In this document: piece by piece, positions 22,743 to 31,914 of the stretch
Numbering within the stretch: the stretch's first letter is position 1
How the letters are laid out: each line of letters opens with the position of its first letter
DNA from: Hymenobacter radiodurans
GTDB lineage: Bacteria > Bacteroidota > Bacteroidia > Cytophagales > Hymenobacteraceae
Assembly: GCF_004355185.1 (NCBI RefSeq)
Contig: NZ_CP037922.1
Span: forward strand, 2,450,001 to 2,514,000
DNA length: 64,000 nucleotides
Direction of reading: 5' to 3'
Notes under the pieces: generated by a model
The model's database searches: none
Told to the model about the DNA's origin: nothing
What the model saw: the letters and a program-made list of their open reading frames with translations, nothing else
Position numbers and translations under genes: made by a program

Positions 22743-24413
22743 CTAGTATAAGCGGTGGCGCAGGAGCCAGCCAGCGGCATCAAATTCGTTGGCTAGCGGC
22801 TGGTACGCTTCTACTTTAATGTCGCTGTCGGGAGGGAGTTGCAGCAGGTTGCCGTCGCCGCTGTCGTAGATGGTGACATCGGTCTTGGAATCGGTCTGGG
22901 GGGCTTTTCCGCTGATTACCAAGTCCTGTCCTGCTCCATCGTAGATGCTGATTATGAAGTTGGAGTCAGGCAAACCGTTGAACTGAAATACGTCGTTGCC
23001 ACCCAAGCCAAAGAGTTTGATGGTGCTTGTCTCACTGGCTTTAAAGGTGCGTTGGTTTAGCAAACTATCTTCCATTGCCACCCGTCGGGCCAGCATACTG
23101 ATACGCACTTCGCCCGGCGCTACTGCTTCAATTAAAAAGCGTTCTGGCTGGTCGGTGCCGGGCAGTTCCACGTCGCGAGCCAGCAGCTCGTAAAATTTGG
23201 TGGCCACGGCCGGCAGCTGTTCGCGCCGACTACGCAGCTTGTGCTCAAACTCCGCTCCCGACAGCGCATAGATCTCAGGCGGCCAAACTCCCACGGCTTC
23301 TTTGATGGCCACGTCCGTGAGGCGCAGGCGCAGGGAATCCGCGATTTGGCGGAAGTCATCGGCCGTTAAGTACGCTAGCAGCGACTTGTCCATGGGCCGC
23401 GCTGCTTTGTTAAGGCCTTCCACATCCTGCAGGCGAATATTCTCTTTGAAGGTCTGATAATTAGTTTTAAACCAACTTATTATCCGCGTCATCAGGCCAT
23501 CGTCAAACTTGAAGAAAGCATGGTCACGGTCGCGAGGAATGCCCCGATACGTCACCGTGCCGCCCGGCCCCGGGAAGCTGGCCCAGCGCCACTGATCTTC
23601 GCGCCGGCTCCAGTCGCCCAGCCACATATCAAACAAACGGGAGCGTAAGTAATGGCGGGCATCCACCCGGTAGTTATGCGTGACAAAAAGGGACGTAAAT
23701 GCCTTCCGGGAGCTCTCTACTAAGGAAGAATTGCCAAAGTTTGGGCTGTTGATCTGATTCCCCTCGGGGCGCTCCTCAAACAGATACAGCGCATTGCCGT
23801 ACTCCTCGCGAAAGGGCCCCAGCGTCGCATCAGCCGGCAGCCACACCAGCCGCGGGTTGGTATGATACACGCCCGCTGCCCGCGCCAGGCGCGGCACGAT
23901 GTAAGCGCCATACGGCTGAATAACGCTGGTCTGATCCTTCATCAGGCGCCCAATGGGGCCGTTTTGCAATCTGGGGGGCAAAGCCTTCGTCGCATCTTTG
24001 TCGACGGAGCGCAGCACATACTCCTGCCCTACCGAGTCGACGAGGCGCAGGTTTTTGGTCTGAAAGCTGCCCCCAGCCTGTAGCGGGCGCAAACCACCCG
24101 GCACCGCGTTGCGCAGGTTAAACACTGGCGCTTGCACCGGCGTTGCCCATTCGAGGCGGTAGTGGTCGCCCCAGAAAAACTGATGCACTGCGCCGCGTTT
24201 GTACTGGGGCCCGGCGGCCACGCGCACCGTGGAGTCGGGGCCAATGGTGGGCAGCGCACCGGCTGGCATCTCGCGGGCCGAGCAGGCAACGAGCACCAGC
24301 CAGCTAGCACCTAATCCCAATAAGCGGCCCGGCCGGAAAGCTTTCAGTAGAAAGTGCACAGATACAGGAATAGCGCTACAGTGTGAGCCGGCTGCGAATG
24401 CAGTCGATAGCAT
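22743..24413 (-). CDS. Lipoprotein with kinase-like motifs, degenerate copy
   Basis: 556 residues, or 538 from a GTG at 24359, which would put the lipoprotein signal (...GASWLVLVAC) right at the N-terminus. It is a paralogue of the gene at 24526: shared stretches include GPQYKRGAVHQFFWGDHYRLEWATPV, EYVLRSVDKDATKALP, AGVYHTNPRLVWLPAD, LYLFEERPEG, LFDMWLGDWSRREDQWRWA (about 259-278) and PRDRDHAFFKFDDG (293-306). This sequence type is common in Bacteroidota, often fused to phosphoesterase or BamA-like domains, and has no established function. The D-x-D-R-H and D-R-D elements recall the catalytic loop and metal motif of Fam20/PI-kinase-like folds (inference). Here the loop reads DWSRR, so the presumed catalytic Asp is lost. 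Confidence 0.6.
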   Translation of the reverse strand: MLSTAFAAGSHCSAIPVSVHFLLKAFRPGRLLGLGASWLVLVACSAREMPAGALPTIGPDSTVRVAAGPQYKRGAVHQFFWGDHYRLEWATPVQAPVFNLRNAVPGGLRPLQAGGSFQTKNLRLVDSVGQEYVLRSVDKDATKALPPRLQNGPIGRLMKDQTSVIQPYGAYIVPRLARAAGVYHTNPRLVWLPADATLGPFREEYGNALYLFEERPEGNQINSPNFGNSSLVESSRKAFTSLFVTHNYRVDARHYLRSRLFDMWLGDWSRREDQWRWASFPGPGGTVTYRGIPRDRDHAFFKFDDGLMTRIISWFKTNYQTFKENIRLQDVEGLNKAARPMDKSLLAYLTADDFRQIADSLRLRLTDVAIKEAVGVWPPEIYALSGAEFEHKLRSRREQLPAVATKFYELLARDVELPGTDQPERFLIEAVAPGEVRISMLARRVAMEDSLLNQRTFKASETSTIKLFGLGGNDVFQFNGLPDSNFIISIYDGAGQDLVISGKAPQTDSKTDVTIYDSGDGNLLQLPPDSDIKVEAYQPLANEFDAAGWLLRHRLY

Positions 24414-24525
24414 AATTTATAGCGCAAACGGGAAAAGAGCAATTGCGTTGGGAAATTATGCAATTGTTATCCGCTAGTGCCTACTGTTGCGTTGAAGGCA
24501 GTAAGTTGCGCCACATTCACATTTT

Positions 24526-26112
24526 ATGCCCTCACGCTTCTCCACCCTACTGCTGCTACTGGCCATTTCATCGGGCTGTGTACGTGAAAACTTTTTCCAA
24601 CCAGACGCCCGTCTGGTCACCGACTCCACTCCTGTTGCTACCGACAGCGTGCTTGTCACCGCGGGTCGGCATTACCAGCGGGGCCCCATTCACAATCTAT
24701 TACTTGGCAAGCACTACCGCCCGGTGTGGGCTACGCCAGTATGGGTGCCCGTCTTCGACCCTGCTACCGCCGTGCCCGGAGGCCTGAAGCCCGGCAAGCT
24801 GGGGGGCGGTTTTCAGAGCACCAGTATGACGGTGCTTGGCACCGGTGGACGCGAGTACGCCCTGCGCAGCATCGACAAAGACCCTTTTAAAACGCTGCCC
24901 AAGATATTTCGGAAGACGTTTGCTCTGAATCTGGTGCGCGATGCTACCTCAGCTGCTAATCCCTATGGCTCTTTCGTAGTGGCACCTTTGGCTGAGGCGG
25001 CTGGGTTGCTGCACACCACGCCCCGGCCCTTTTATGTGCGCCCTGATGAAGATGGGCTGGGCGAGGAGTCGAAGCTTTTTCAGAGAAAGCTGGTGTTGCT
25101 GGAAGAGAAATTTGAGGATAAAGCCAGCCTCACGCCCGCCTTCGGCAATGCCACCGACTTGTTGGAAAGCGACAATGTATTGCGCGATCGGTTTGCCGAC
25201 CCTACTCACCGCGTCGATCAGATTGCCTTTGCCCGTGCCCGCCTCTTCGATTTGTGGATTGGCGACTGGGACCGCCATGAGGGCCAGTGGAGCTGGGCTG
25301 TTTATCCGGATGCCAACGGCCCCACCATTTATCGACCCGTACCCCAGGACCGCGACCAGGCTTTTTTCCGCTTCAAGGATGGCATCATTCCCTGGATCGT
25401 GAGCCGGCCGTTTTTCGTGGGAAAGTTTCGCACTTTTCGGCCCGAATATGAGAGCATTGAAGGCATGACACAGAACTCCCGGTTTGTGGACGAGCGCTTT
25501 CTGAATGAAGTAACTTCGGCCGACTTCCAGCGCTTAGCCACCGAGTTGCAAAAGTCCGTCGATGATGCCGCTATTGCCAATGCCCTCAAGCGCTTTCCAG
25601 CGCCGGTGTTTGCGCAGGAAGGCGCCTATATCGGCCAGGCGCTGGAAGCCCGGCGGGCTAAGCTGCCGTGGGCAGCCAACGAGTTTTACCGGCTACTAGC
25701 CCGCCACGTTACGGTCGTGGGCACCGACCTAGATGAGCGCTTTGTGGTGCGCCGCCTCAGCGATTCTACTACGGCAGTCACGGTGTATACGCTGGGGGGC
25801 AAATCGGACCGAGATTCCGTGTTCTACCAACGTGTATTTCGGACCAACGAAACCAAAGAAATTACGCTGCATGGCCTCGAAGGCAAAGACGTATTTGAGA
25901 TAAACGGCGAGGTGCGCCGCGGCCCCCGCATCAACATATATGGCGGCCCCAACTCGGATAAAGTCACCGATTCAAGCCGGGTGCAGGGTCTGAGCAAAAA
26001 AACTCGCTACTACGATACTCACTCGGATAACGACCTGACCAAGAGCAAAGAAACCTGGGACCGAACGGATAAAGGTGTAAAGATGCACGCCTACGACCGG
26101 GAAGGAACGTGA
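24526..26112 (+). CDS. Lipoprotein with kinase-like motifs, intact copy
   Basis: 528 residues, with signal MPSRFSTLLLLLAISSGC (lipid site C18). It is the paralogue of the gene at 22743, divergent from it across 112 nt. It keeps YALRSIDKDPFKTLP (111-125), LLHTTPRPFYVRPDE, LVLLEEKFED, LFDLWIGDWDRHEGQWSWA (240-258) and VPQDRDQAFFRFKDG (272-286). LWIGDWDRHE resembles LIGNMDRHHYE, the catalytic loop of the secreted Fam20 kinases, and DRDQAF could serve as the metal-binding motif. This is an analogy seen by eye and not a family assignment. The C-terminal part (residues 400-528) is beta-rich with repeated TLHGLEGKDVFEINGEVRRG-type strands. A terminator follows. Confidence 0.6.
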   Translation: MPSRFSTLLLLLAISSGCVRENFFQPDARLVTDSTPVATDSVLVTAGRHYQRGPIHNLLLGKHYRPVWATPVWVPVFDPATAVPGGLKPGKLGGGFQSTSMTVLGTGGREYALRSIDKDPFKTLPKIFRKTFALNLVRDATSAANPYGSFVVAPLAEAAGLLHTTPRPFYVRPDEDGLGEESKLFQRKLVLLEEKFEDKASLTPAFGNATDLLESDNVLRDRFADPTHRVDQIAFARARLFDLWIGDWDRHEGQWSWAVYPDANGPTIYRPVPQDRDQAFFRFKDGIIPWIVSRPFFVGKFRTFRPEYESIEGMTQNSRFVDERFLNEVTSADFQRLATELQKSVDDAAIANALKRFPAPVFAQEGAYIGQALEARRAKLPWAANEFYRLLARHVTVVGTDLDERFVVRRLSDSTTAVTVYTLGGKSDRDSVFYQRVFRTNETKEITLHGLEGKDVFEINGEVRRGPRINIYGGPNSDKVTDSSRVQGLSKKTRYYDTHSDNDLTKSKETWDRTDKGVKMHAYDREGT

Positions 26113-26146
26113 GTTGATAGTATTGTCGACTCACATTCAGTCAACT

Positions 26147-26181
26147 AAAAAAGCCCCCGCAGCGTTAGCGGGGGCTTTTTT
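26147..26181. terminator. Bidirectional terminator
   Basis: A6, GCCCCCGC, loop AGCGTTA, GCGGGGGC and T6 between two convergent genes. Confidence 0.92.
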
Positions 26182-26212
26182 ATGCCTTCAGCAGCTTTTA
26201 AGAATTAGGGAG

Positions 26213-27367
26213 TTACAACGTCGACTCAGGAGCGGTTTCGTCTTTTTTCTTTTCTACTTCAATCGCTGGAATAGCCTCGGTATATAACAGGCCAATCTTG
26301 GCGGCGTGCTCGGCGGCCTGCACCGTATCCTTCACCAGCAGCATTTCCACCTTATCCTGCCTGATTTCCTCCGCCACACTCTCCACCAAGGCGGCCCTGC
26401 CGGGGTGCTGCACATCGCGGATATAAATAGCCAGAATGCGACCGGGGTAGCGGCGTACCACCTCGCGGTAGATGTTGGCGTCTTCCTGGCCGCTGTCGCC
26501 GATGAGCACAAAGGGCAATTCGGGGTACGTGAGCAGGAGATTATCAATTTCGTGCAGCTTATGGCCATGATGGGCCGAGGCTTCGGGCTCCTTCGTTGCT
26601 TTGCGGACCAGTGACATATCGCGCAGCAGTAGCGGCCCAGGTGGCACGTCATTCAACTCCAGAAAGTCATCGAGCAAATCGTAGAGATTCCAGGGGCTGC
26701 TGCTAACGTAGAAAAACGGATTATTGCGCTTGCCATTGCGCCCCAGCTGCAGCGCCCGATAGAACTCGGCTACCCCCTCAAAAGGGAGGCGGGAGTGCGC
26801 GTTGCGCACTAGCACGGTGCGCGCCATGCGCACCAGGTTGGTGGCGGAGGTTTGAATGACGGTATCGTCGAGGTCGCTGATGATGCCGTATTCGGCGTCG
26901 AGGGGCGGGATGAGGACGTGCGCCGGCTCCTTGACATCGGCGGGCATGGGAAGGTGCTGGGGGGCTTTTTTTAGCTCCACTTCCACCGGGTACCACAGAA
27001 AATCAATTGGAGACGGCAGGCTCTTGGGTTCAATGTTCAACGTGAAATAGCCTTCCTCGTCGGTGGTCACATGGTGCTCGCTGCCATCACCCGGCCGGAT
27101 AACCAACTCGGCGCCCGGAATCTCATTGCTCCCGAAGCGTCGGTACATATTGAGCAGGTTCTGCCAGCGCGAATCGCCCTCGCCGGGCTCGCCAATGCCT
27201 TTGTCGGTCAGCAATCGGCCTTTTACATACAGACGGCCCGTGGTGCCGTAGCTACGGTACGTAACCAGTTGGAGCGGGTGCAGCAGGCCCAAACGGGCGC
27301 GGGTATTCGTAACCAGATCATCGGCCCGTTCCGCCAGATTGCTAAGTTTGTTGAGGAATGATGGCAT
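26213..27367 (-). CDS. App1-type phosphatidate phosphatase domain protein (DUF2183)
   Basis: 384 residues. The N-terminal half holds a beta-sandwich (GRLYVKGRLL...NEIPGAELVIRPGDGSEHHVTTDEEGYFTLNI). The C-terminal half is a HAD-like phosphatase with D165 and D167 in YGIISDLDDTVIQTS, SSSPWNLYDLLDDF, then K and the acidic motif in FVLIGDSGQEDANIY. This layout is that of the App1/DUF2183 family; yeast App1 converts phosphatidic acid to diacylglycerol at actin patches. In bacteria the substrate is unproven. No signal peptide is seen. Confidence 0.87.
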   Translation of the reverse strand: MPSFLNKLSNLAERADDLVTNTRARLGLLHPLQLVTYRSYGTTGRLYVKGRLLTDKGIGEPGEGDSRWQNLLNMYRRFGSNEIPGAELVIRPGDGSEHHVTTDEEGYFTLNIEPKSLPSPIDFLWYPVEVELKKAPQHLPMPADVKEPAHVLIPPLDAEYGIISDLDDTVIQTSATNLVRMARTVLVRNAHSRLPFEGVAEFYRALQLGRNGKRNNPFFYVSSSPWNLYDLLDDFLELNDVPPGPLLLRDMSLVRKATKEPEASAHHGHKLHEIDNLLLTYPELPFVLIGDSGQEDANIYREVVRRYPGRILAIYIRDVQHPGRAALVESVAEEIRQDKVEMLLVKDTVQAAEHAAKIGLLYTEAIPAIEVEKKKDETAPESTL

Positions 27368-27486
27368 AGAAAATCTAAATGGGTAGAAAGCAGCGTACGA
27401 GGAAAACCCGCCGAGAAGTTGCCTCAGTGTGTGGTTGCTTACACTGTAGACCGCACTTCACGCGCCAATGGTTAAATTATATCACA

Positions 27487-27520
27487 CGAAAACGCCAGCC
27501 TTATTGGGGCTGGCGCTCAC
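27487..27520 (-). terminator. Hairpin after M48 protease gene
   Basis: CGCCAGCC (27491-27498) and GGCTGGCG (27506-27513) form a perfect stem with a 7-nt loop. On the minus strand it is followed by TTTTCG, a weak U-tract. It lies about 30 nt past the end of the M48 gene. Confidence 0.6.
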
Positions 27521-27544
27521 GAAATAAAGAGGTAGTAGAGGCTT

Positions 27545-28353
27545 TTAGAGGCGGCTTTGTAGCTCTTTAAAGCCCGCATTGTCGGTGGTGCGGCCTGCGC
27601 AGTTAAGCTCCCTGGCTTTGGCCTGAATGGCTTCCACCCGCGTGCCGGGATTGGGGTGAGTGCTCAAAAACTCGGGGACGGTCGTACCAGCCTGAGCAGC
27701 GGCCTTCACGAAGAAGCCGGCAGCACCATCGCAGGAGTAAGGAGTGCCGTTCAGGTAGCGCACTGAGTAGTCGTCGGCTTCGACTTCGTATTCGCGGCTA
27801 AACCGCAATTGGCCGAGGCTAGTAGCGATTTGGGCCAGCTGATTTGGGTTTTCGCCCAACAATAGGCTCAACAGGAAAGAGATACCAAACTCTTTCTGCA
27901 AAGAGCGCGACGTGTGGCGGCGGTCAGCGTGGGCAATTTCGTGGCCTAACACACCAGCCAGTTGATCTTCGGTTTCTAAGAATTTAATGAGGCCCGAGAA
28001 TACGTAAATATGCCCCCAGGCGTGGCAAAGGCATTCTGGATTTCATCGTCCTTAATGATCTTGACATCCCACGGGAACTGGTTGCGGTATTGTAGCTCGT
28101 TGGAGCTGAGCACTTTGGCAACAACTCCGTCGAGAAGAGCATACGCACGCTGGTTGGCCGTCACGTTGCGCTCCAATAATTGGTTCTTGGCTCGGTACGT
28201 GGAATCCGTTTGCTCGGCTACTTTTTGACCAAGCGCAATATCATCTTCCACAGAAAACAACACTACGCCATCCCCATTACCGGAGCAGGCTGTAGTGCCC
28301 AATGACGTCAGAAGAGCAAGAAAAATCCAGGGTTTGAGCCAAGTACGACGCAT
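27545..28353 (-). CDS. M48 family metalloprotease lipoprotein, one frame break
   Basis: 269 residues when restored. The signal MRRTWLKPWIFLALLTSLGTTAC gives a lipid site at C23. The frame is lost at the C5 run 28013-28017 (coding strand G5); one more base gives FATPGGHIYVFSGLIKFLETEDQLAGVLGHEIAHADRRH, which is exactly the M48 core. The zinc site is HEIAH (H138, E139, H142), with the third ligand in VEADDYSVRY. The family is the LoiP/BepA-like periplasmic proteases that handle outer-membrane protein quality. The missing base would complete the six-base motif, so it is probably a sequence error. Confidence 0.87.
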
Positions 28354-28677
28354 ACTGCAAATAGGAGTGTAGGGAGAATAGGGGGCAGAACTAACCGTCT
28401 AAAAACGGTGCCAAAGCCGGCGGCTACCCATACGGGCCAAGGCTGCACGGCGTTGCTGATACGCAGATATTACGGCTATAACTCAGACGCTCAACCTGAA
28501 ATTTTATTTTCTCCCCGCTGGCAATTATTATTCTTTCCTCCTACGCTTCAGCTTTGCGCCTACTCAGCATCTAGCCGCTTCAACGCTCTGACCCGGCAAG
28601 GCAGCGCTACTTTTTCCTCTCATCTGCGTACAGAAAAGCCCCCGACTGCTTTTGGCCGGGGGCTTTTTTAGCCCTTT
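28354..28677. other. Leader region before topoisomerase IB
   Basis: 324 nt between the divergent M48 and topoisomerase IB genes. Its only clear feature is the terminator-like hairpin at its 3' end. An 87-codon open frame (28408-28671) has no recognisable protein character and runs through the hairpin, so it was not called. Confidence 0.5.
28634..28669 (+). terminator. Terminator-like hairpin directly before topoisomerase IB
   Basis: A4, GCCCCCG, a 12-nt loop, CGGGGGC and T6, ending about 8 nt before the start codon of the next gene. No gene on the plus strand ends here. It may end a small RNA made from the leader, act as an attenuator, or stop transcription from upstream. Confidence 0.7.
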
Positions 28678-29790
28678 ATGCCCACCACCTCCACCCCCCG
28701 ACCCAAAACCAAAAAGAAGCACCTGCCCCCCCTAGAAGAGGCGCACGAACTGTATAAAGACCCGGCTCGTCAGGCAGAGCTGGCGGGCCTGCGCTATCAG
28801 GCAGATACCAAACCCGGCATCAGCCGCCAGCCCGGCCCCGATGGCACCTTCACTTTTCTGACGGCAAAAGGCGAAAAAATTACCGACGAAAAGTCGCTGG
28901 CCCGGTTGCAGAACTTTGTCATCCCACCGGCCTGGACTGACGTCTGGATTGCGCCTTCCGCGTCTGCCCACCTTCAGGTAACGGGGCGCGATGCCAAGGG
29001 GCGCAAGCAGTATATCTATCACCCCGCCTGGGACCAGGCCCGCAGTCTGACCAAATTTAGCCGCCTGCTGGCCTTTGGCGAAGCCTTACCCGCTTTGCGC
29101 CAGCGTTTGCAGCAGGATTTGAAGCGCCAGGGACTGGATAAGCAGAAGGTTATTGCCTTGGTTCTGACCCTAATGGATCAGTCGTTTATTCGCATCGGCA
29201 ACAAGGAATACGCCAAAAAGAACAAAAGCTACGGCCTCACCACCCTGCGCGACCGGCACGTGCAGATATCTGGCGATGAGGTGCGCTTTTCATTTGTAGG
29301 CAAAAAAGGTGTCGCCCACGATGTGGCCCTCCACGACCGTCGTTTGGCCCGCATGGTGCGCAAATGCAAGGAGATTCCCGGGCAGCATTTGTTTCAGTAC
29401 TACGCCGCCGATGGTCATCGGCAGGAGCTGGAGTCGGGCGACGTGAACCAATACTTGCAGGATGTCACTGGCATAGCCTTGTCGGCTAAGGATTTTCGGA
29501 CCTGGGGCGGTACTGTCAAAATGGTGGAGTGCCTCGAAAGCGTGCTGCACGAAGAGCCGGATTTGCCCAAGGACAAAGTGCTGAAGCGAGCCGTAAAAGA
29601 TGTAGCCTCGGGCTTAGGCAACACGCCCACCGTGTGTAGCAAATACTACATTCACCCGCAGGTAGTAGAGCTTTTTCAGTCCGACAAGCTCATCGATTAC
29701 CTCCGTCAGCACGACATTGACCCAACCGAAAACGACATCCTCTCTCCTACCGAACACATGGTGCTGCACATGCTCCGTACTGCCGCGTAA
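28678..29790 (+). CDS. DNA topoisomerase IB
   Basis: 370 residues. It is a poxvirus-type bacterial topoisomerase IB that relaxes supercoils through a 3'-phosphotyrosine. The N-terminal domain has FTFLTAKGEKITDEKSLARLQNFVIPPAWTDVWI. The catalytic set is R172 in SFIRIGNKEYAKKN, a Lys in FVGKKGV (209/210), R274 in KDFRTWGGTV and the nucleophile in SKYYIHP (Y323 or Y324). The C7 run at 28725-28732 is in frame (HLPPLEE). The start codon lies about 8 nt behind a terminator-like hairpin. Confidence 0.93.
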   Translation: MPTTSTPRPKTKKKHLPPLEEAHELYKDPARQAELAGLRYQADTKPGISRQPGPDGTFTFLTAKGEKITDEKSLARLQNFVIPPAWTDVWIAPSASAHLQVTGRDAKGRKQYIYHPAWDQARSLTKFSRLLAFGEALPALRQRLQQDLKRQGLDKQKVIALVLTLMDQSFIRIGNKEYAKKNKSYGLTTLRDRHVQISGDEVRFSFVGKKGVAHDVALHDRRLARMVRKCKEIPGQHLFQYYAADGHRQELESGDVNQYLQDVTGIALSAKDFRTWGGTVKMVECLESVLHEEPDLPKDKVLKRAVKDVASGLGNTPTVCSKYYIHPQVVELFQSDKLIDYLRQHDIDPTENDILSPTEHMVLHMLRTAA

Positions 29791-29802
29791 ATGAGGGAAT
29801 AA

Positions 29803-29851
29803 AGCCAAAGGCGCTTGGGTATAGCTGTGCTATGCCCAAGCGCCTTTGGCT
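29803..29851. terminator. Long hairpin between convergent genes
   Basis: Arms of 23 nt (29803-29825 and 29829-29851) with one G-T mismatch and a 3-nt loop. It lies between topoisomerase IB and the SnoaL-like gene and probably ends both. It does not use the G6C motif. Confidence 0.8.
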
Positions 29852-29868
29852 TGTTTATCGTTTTTGCC

Positions 29869-30303
29869 CTAGCTGGAATGATCCGCTACAATTACCCAGC
29901 GACCGGCAATGCGGCGAAAAACCAGCAGAAAATGCCCCCCAAGGTCGCCGGCGGCGGGGCGGGCGAGCTGCCACCGACCTACGACGTGGGCTGCTTCGGG
30001 ACTGATGGGAGTAATGCGCAAGTTGGAAAACGTAAGCTGTCCCATAGCGGCGGCATCGGGGTAGCTGCGGCGGTAGTTATCCAGGGTTGGCTGCCAGCCG
30101 TAGGTCAGCCCACTTTTACCAATAAATACGAGCGAATCGGACTGCCAATAACCTTGCATAAAACCAGAAACATCGCCTCGATTCCAGGCCGCAGTCTGCG
30201 TTGTCAGCACTTGGCTGATATCCTGGCGCTGACTGCCGGGGCGCGTGGCGGCGCAACTACACAACAAGGCCATGCTCAGCACTACTCCGATGATTTGCTT
30301 CAT
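29869..30303 (-). CDS. SnoaL/NTF2-like (DUF4440-type) lipoprotein
   Basis: 144 residues from the ATG of MKQIIGVVLSMALLCSCAATRP (30303), which starts directly at the lipoprotein signal; a longer frame begins at 30369 and is less likely. The mature part fits the NTF2 fold of DUF4440: ISQVLTTQTAAWNRGDVSGFMQGYWQSDSLVFIGKSGLTYGWQPTLDNYRRSYPD ... GHFLLVFRRIAGRWVIVADHSS. Proteins of this family have a cone-shaped pocket; the role is unknown. In-frame motif copy at 29934-29940. Confidence 0.82.
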   Translation of the reverse strand: MKQIIGVVLSMALLCSCAATRPGSQRQDISQVLTTQTAAWNRGDVSGFMQGYWQSDSLVFIGKSGLTYGWQPTLDNYRRSYPDAAAMGQLTFSNLRITPISPEAAHVVGRWQLARPAAGDLGGHFLLVFRRIAGRWVIVADHSS

Positions 30304-30383
30304 GATGTTTTTTTGAGAAATGTAAAACCGTCTTACGATAGCCTGAATAAATATAGGAACCAGCCGCACTTCGGAGTTTGCGC

Positions 30384-31130
30384 TTACTTTTCCAGCAGCG
30401 CCCGCACGTAAGAAATGCCCCCCAGGCGGCGCATGTTGCGCTGCACCCGCCGTTGCTTGGCCCGCGCTACCGGCCCTGGATTACTGGCTCGGAAGCGCAG
30501 CGGATTAGGCAGCACGCCCGCCAACAGCGCCGCTTCCGAAGCAGTAAGCTTGGCGGCCGATTTGTGGAAATAGCGCTGAGACGCAGCTTCTACCCCGAAC
30601 GTGCAGTCGCCCATTTCGGCCACGCTTAAGTACATTTCCATGATGCGGCGCTTGCTCCAGAGCGTTTCAATTAGAATGGTGAAATAGGCTTCCAACGCCT
30701 TGCGCACATAACTCCTCCCCGACCATAAAAATACATTTTTGGCCACCTGTTGGCTGATGGTGCTCCCGCCAACCAGCTGCTTGCCGCCCTCGGAATTGCG
30801 CTTGACGGCCTGCTGAATTGCTTTCACATCGAAGCCCCGATGCTGCAAAAAGCGCTGATCTTCAGCCGCCACCAGCGCCAGCGGTACCTGCGGCGATACT
30901 TCATCCAGGGTTTTAAAATTGTAGCTGATGCGGCGGTCGTCTTCGCGGATGCCGTAGTAGCCGCGGCCAATGGGTGCGTGGGCGCGGCGGTCGAGCATAA
31001 GCCAGGTAGCCGGCGGGGAGAGCCACCGATATATAAGCACCCAAGCTACCGTGGTAAGAAACAGAGCAGCGACAATTTGCAGCAATATCCGCCACACCCG
31101 CCGCCCATGTTGCCGGAATTTTGTTTTCAT
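30384..31130 (-). CDS. mtgA: Monofunctional peptidoglycan glycosyltransferase
   Basis: 248 residues from the ATG of MKTKFRQHGRR (31130). One transmembrane helix (about 12-34) precedes a GT51 domain. E90 in VAAEDQRFLQHRGFD is the catalytic base, followed by GGSTISQQVAKNVFLW, RKALEAYFTILIETLWSKRRIMEMYLSVAEMG and the closing GVEAASQRYFHKSAAKLTASEAALLAGVLPNP. It polymerises lipid II into glycan strands at the outer face of the inner membrane. There is no transpeptidase domain. Confidence 0.93.
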   Translation of the reverse strand: MKTKFRQHGRRVWRILLQIVAALFLTTVAWVLIYRWLSPPATWLMLDRRAHAPIGRGYYGIREDDRRISYNFKTLDEVSPQVPLALVAAEDQRFLQHRGFDVKAIQQAVKRNSEGGKQLVGGSTISQQVAKNVFLWSGRSYVRKALEAYFTILIETLWSKRRIMEMYLSVAEMGDCTFGVEAASQRYFHKSAAKLTASEAALLAGVLPNPLRFRASNPGPVARAKQRRVQRNMRRLGGISYVRALLEK

Positions 31131-31264
31131 CAAATAAAGCCGTTCTTCTTTCCCATCCATTCTGATGAGAGGCACTGAAAGGGCAAAAGTAACGCATTTG
31201 GGCGCGCAGCAACCCGATACCAGCGTTTTTAGCCTATTTTCGTCGCCAACATTGTTGAGCTCCT

Positions 31265-31900
31265 ATGCCCCGTATCCTTCCTCTGTTTCCGTTGAACCTC
31301 GTGGTATTTCCCGGCGAGAAGCTCAATCTGCACATCTTCGAGCCGCGCTACCGCCAGCTCGTGCGCGACTGCATCGAGTCGGACCTGACCTTTGGTATCC
31401 CGCCTTATCTCAACGATGGCGTAAGTGAGCTGGGTACTGAAGTACGCCTGCTAAGCGTAGAAAAGGCCTACGACAGCGGTGAGCTGGATATCAAAACCAA
31501 GGGCGTCGGGGTGTTTCGCATCCGCGAGTTCTACCGCGAAGCCCCCGGCAAGCTCTACGCCGCCGGCCAGGTTGACACGATTGAGGACGACCCCGGAGAA
31601 GACCCTACGCTGAAGGTGCGCATCAATGAATACGTGCGCCAACTCTACGATACGCTGGGCCTGCGCAAGATATTTCTGGATTTGCCCCCCAACTACCGCA
31701 TTTACGATATTGCTCACAACCTAGGCTTCAGCACCGAGCAGGAGTACCAGCTATTGCAGGCCACCAGCGAGTTGGAGCGCCAATCGATGGTGCTGGAACA
31801 CCTCGAAAACGTGCTCCCCATCATTCTCGAAACTGAGCGCCTGAAAGAGCGCGCCCGCCTGAACGGGCACTTCAAGAACCTCACGCCGCCGAATTTTTAA
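31265..31900 (+). CDS. Lon N-terminal (LON substrate-binding) domain protein
   Basis: 211 residues consisting of one Lon-N domain: LPLFPLNLVVFPGEKLNLHIFEPRYRQLVRDCIESDLTFGI at the start, helices at the end. The ATPase and protease parts of Lon are absent. Stand-alone forms are widespread; the function is not settled. Convergent with the response regulator gene, with only 14 nt between the stops. Confidence 0.85.
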   Translation: MPRILPLFPLNLVVFPGEKLNLHIFEPRYRQLVRDCIESDLTFGIPPYLNDGVSELGTEVRLLSVEKAYDSGELDIKTKGVGVFRIREFYREAPGKLYAAGQVDTIEDDPGEDPTLKVRINEYVRQLYDTLGLRKIFLDLPPNYRIYDIAHNLGFSTEQEYQLLQATSELERQSMVLEHLENVLPIILETERLKERARLNGHFKNLTPPNF

Positions 31901-31914
31901 CGGGTTCAGGAGCT

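Noticed and set aside
28408..28671. 87-codon open frame before topoisomerase IB
   Set aside because: No protein-like pattern, and it runs through a terminator hairpin.
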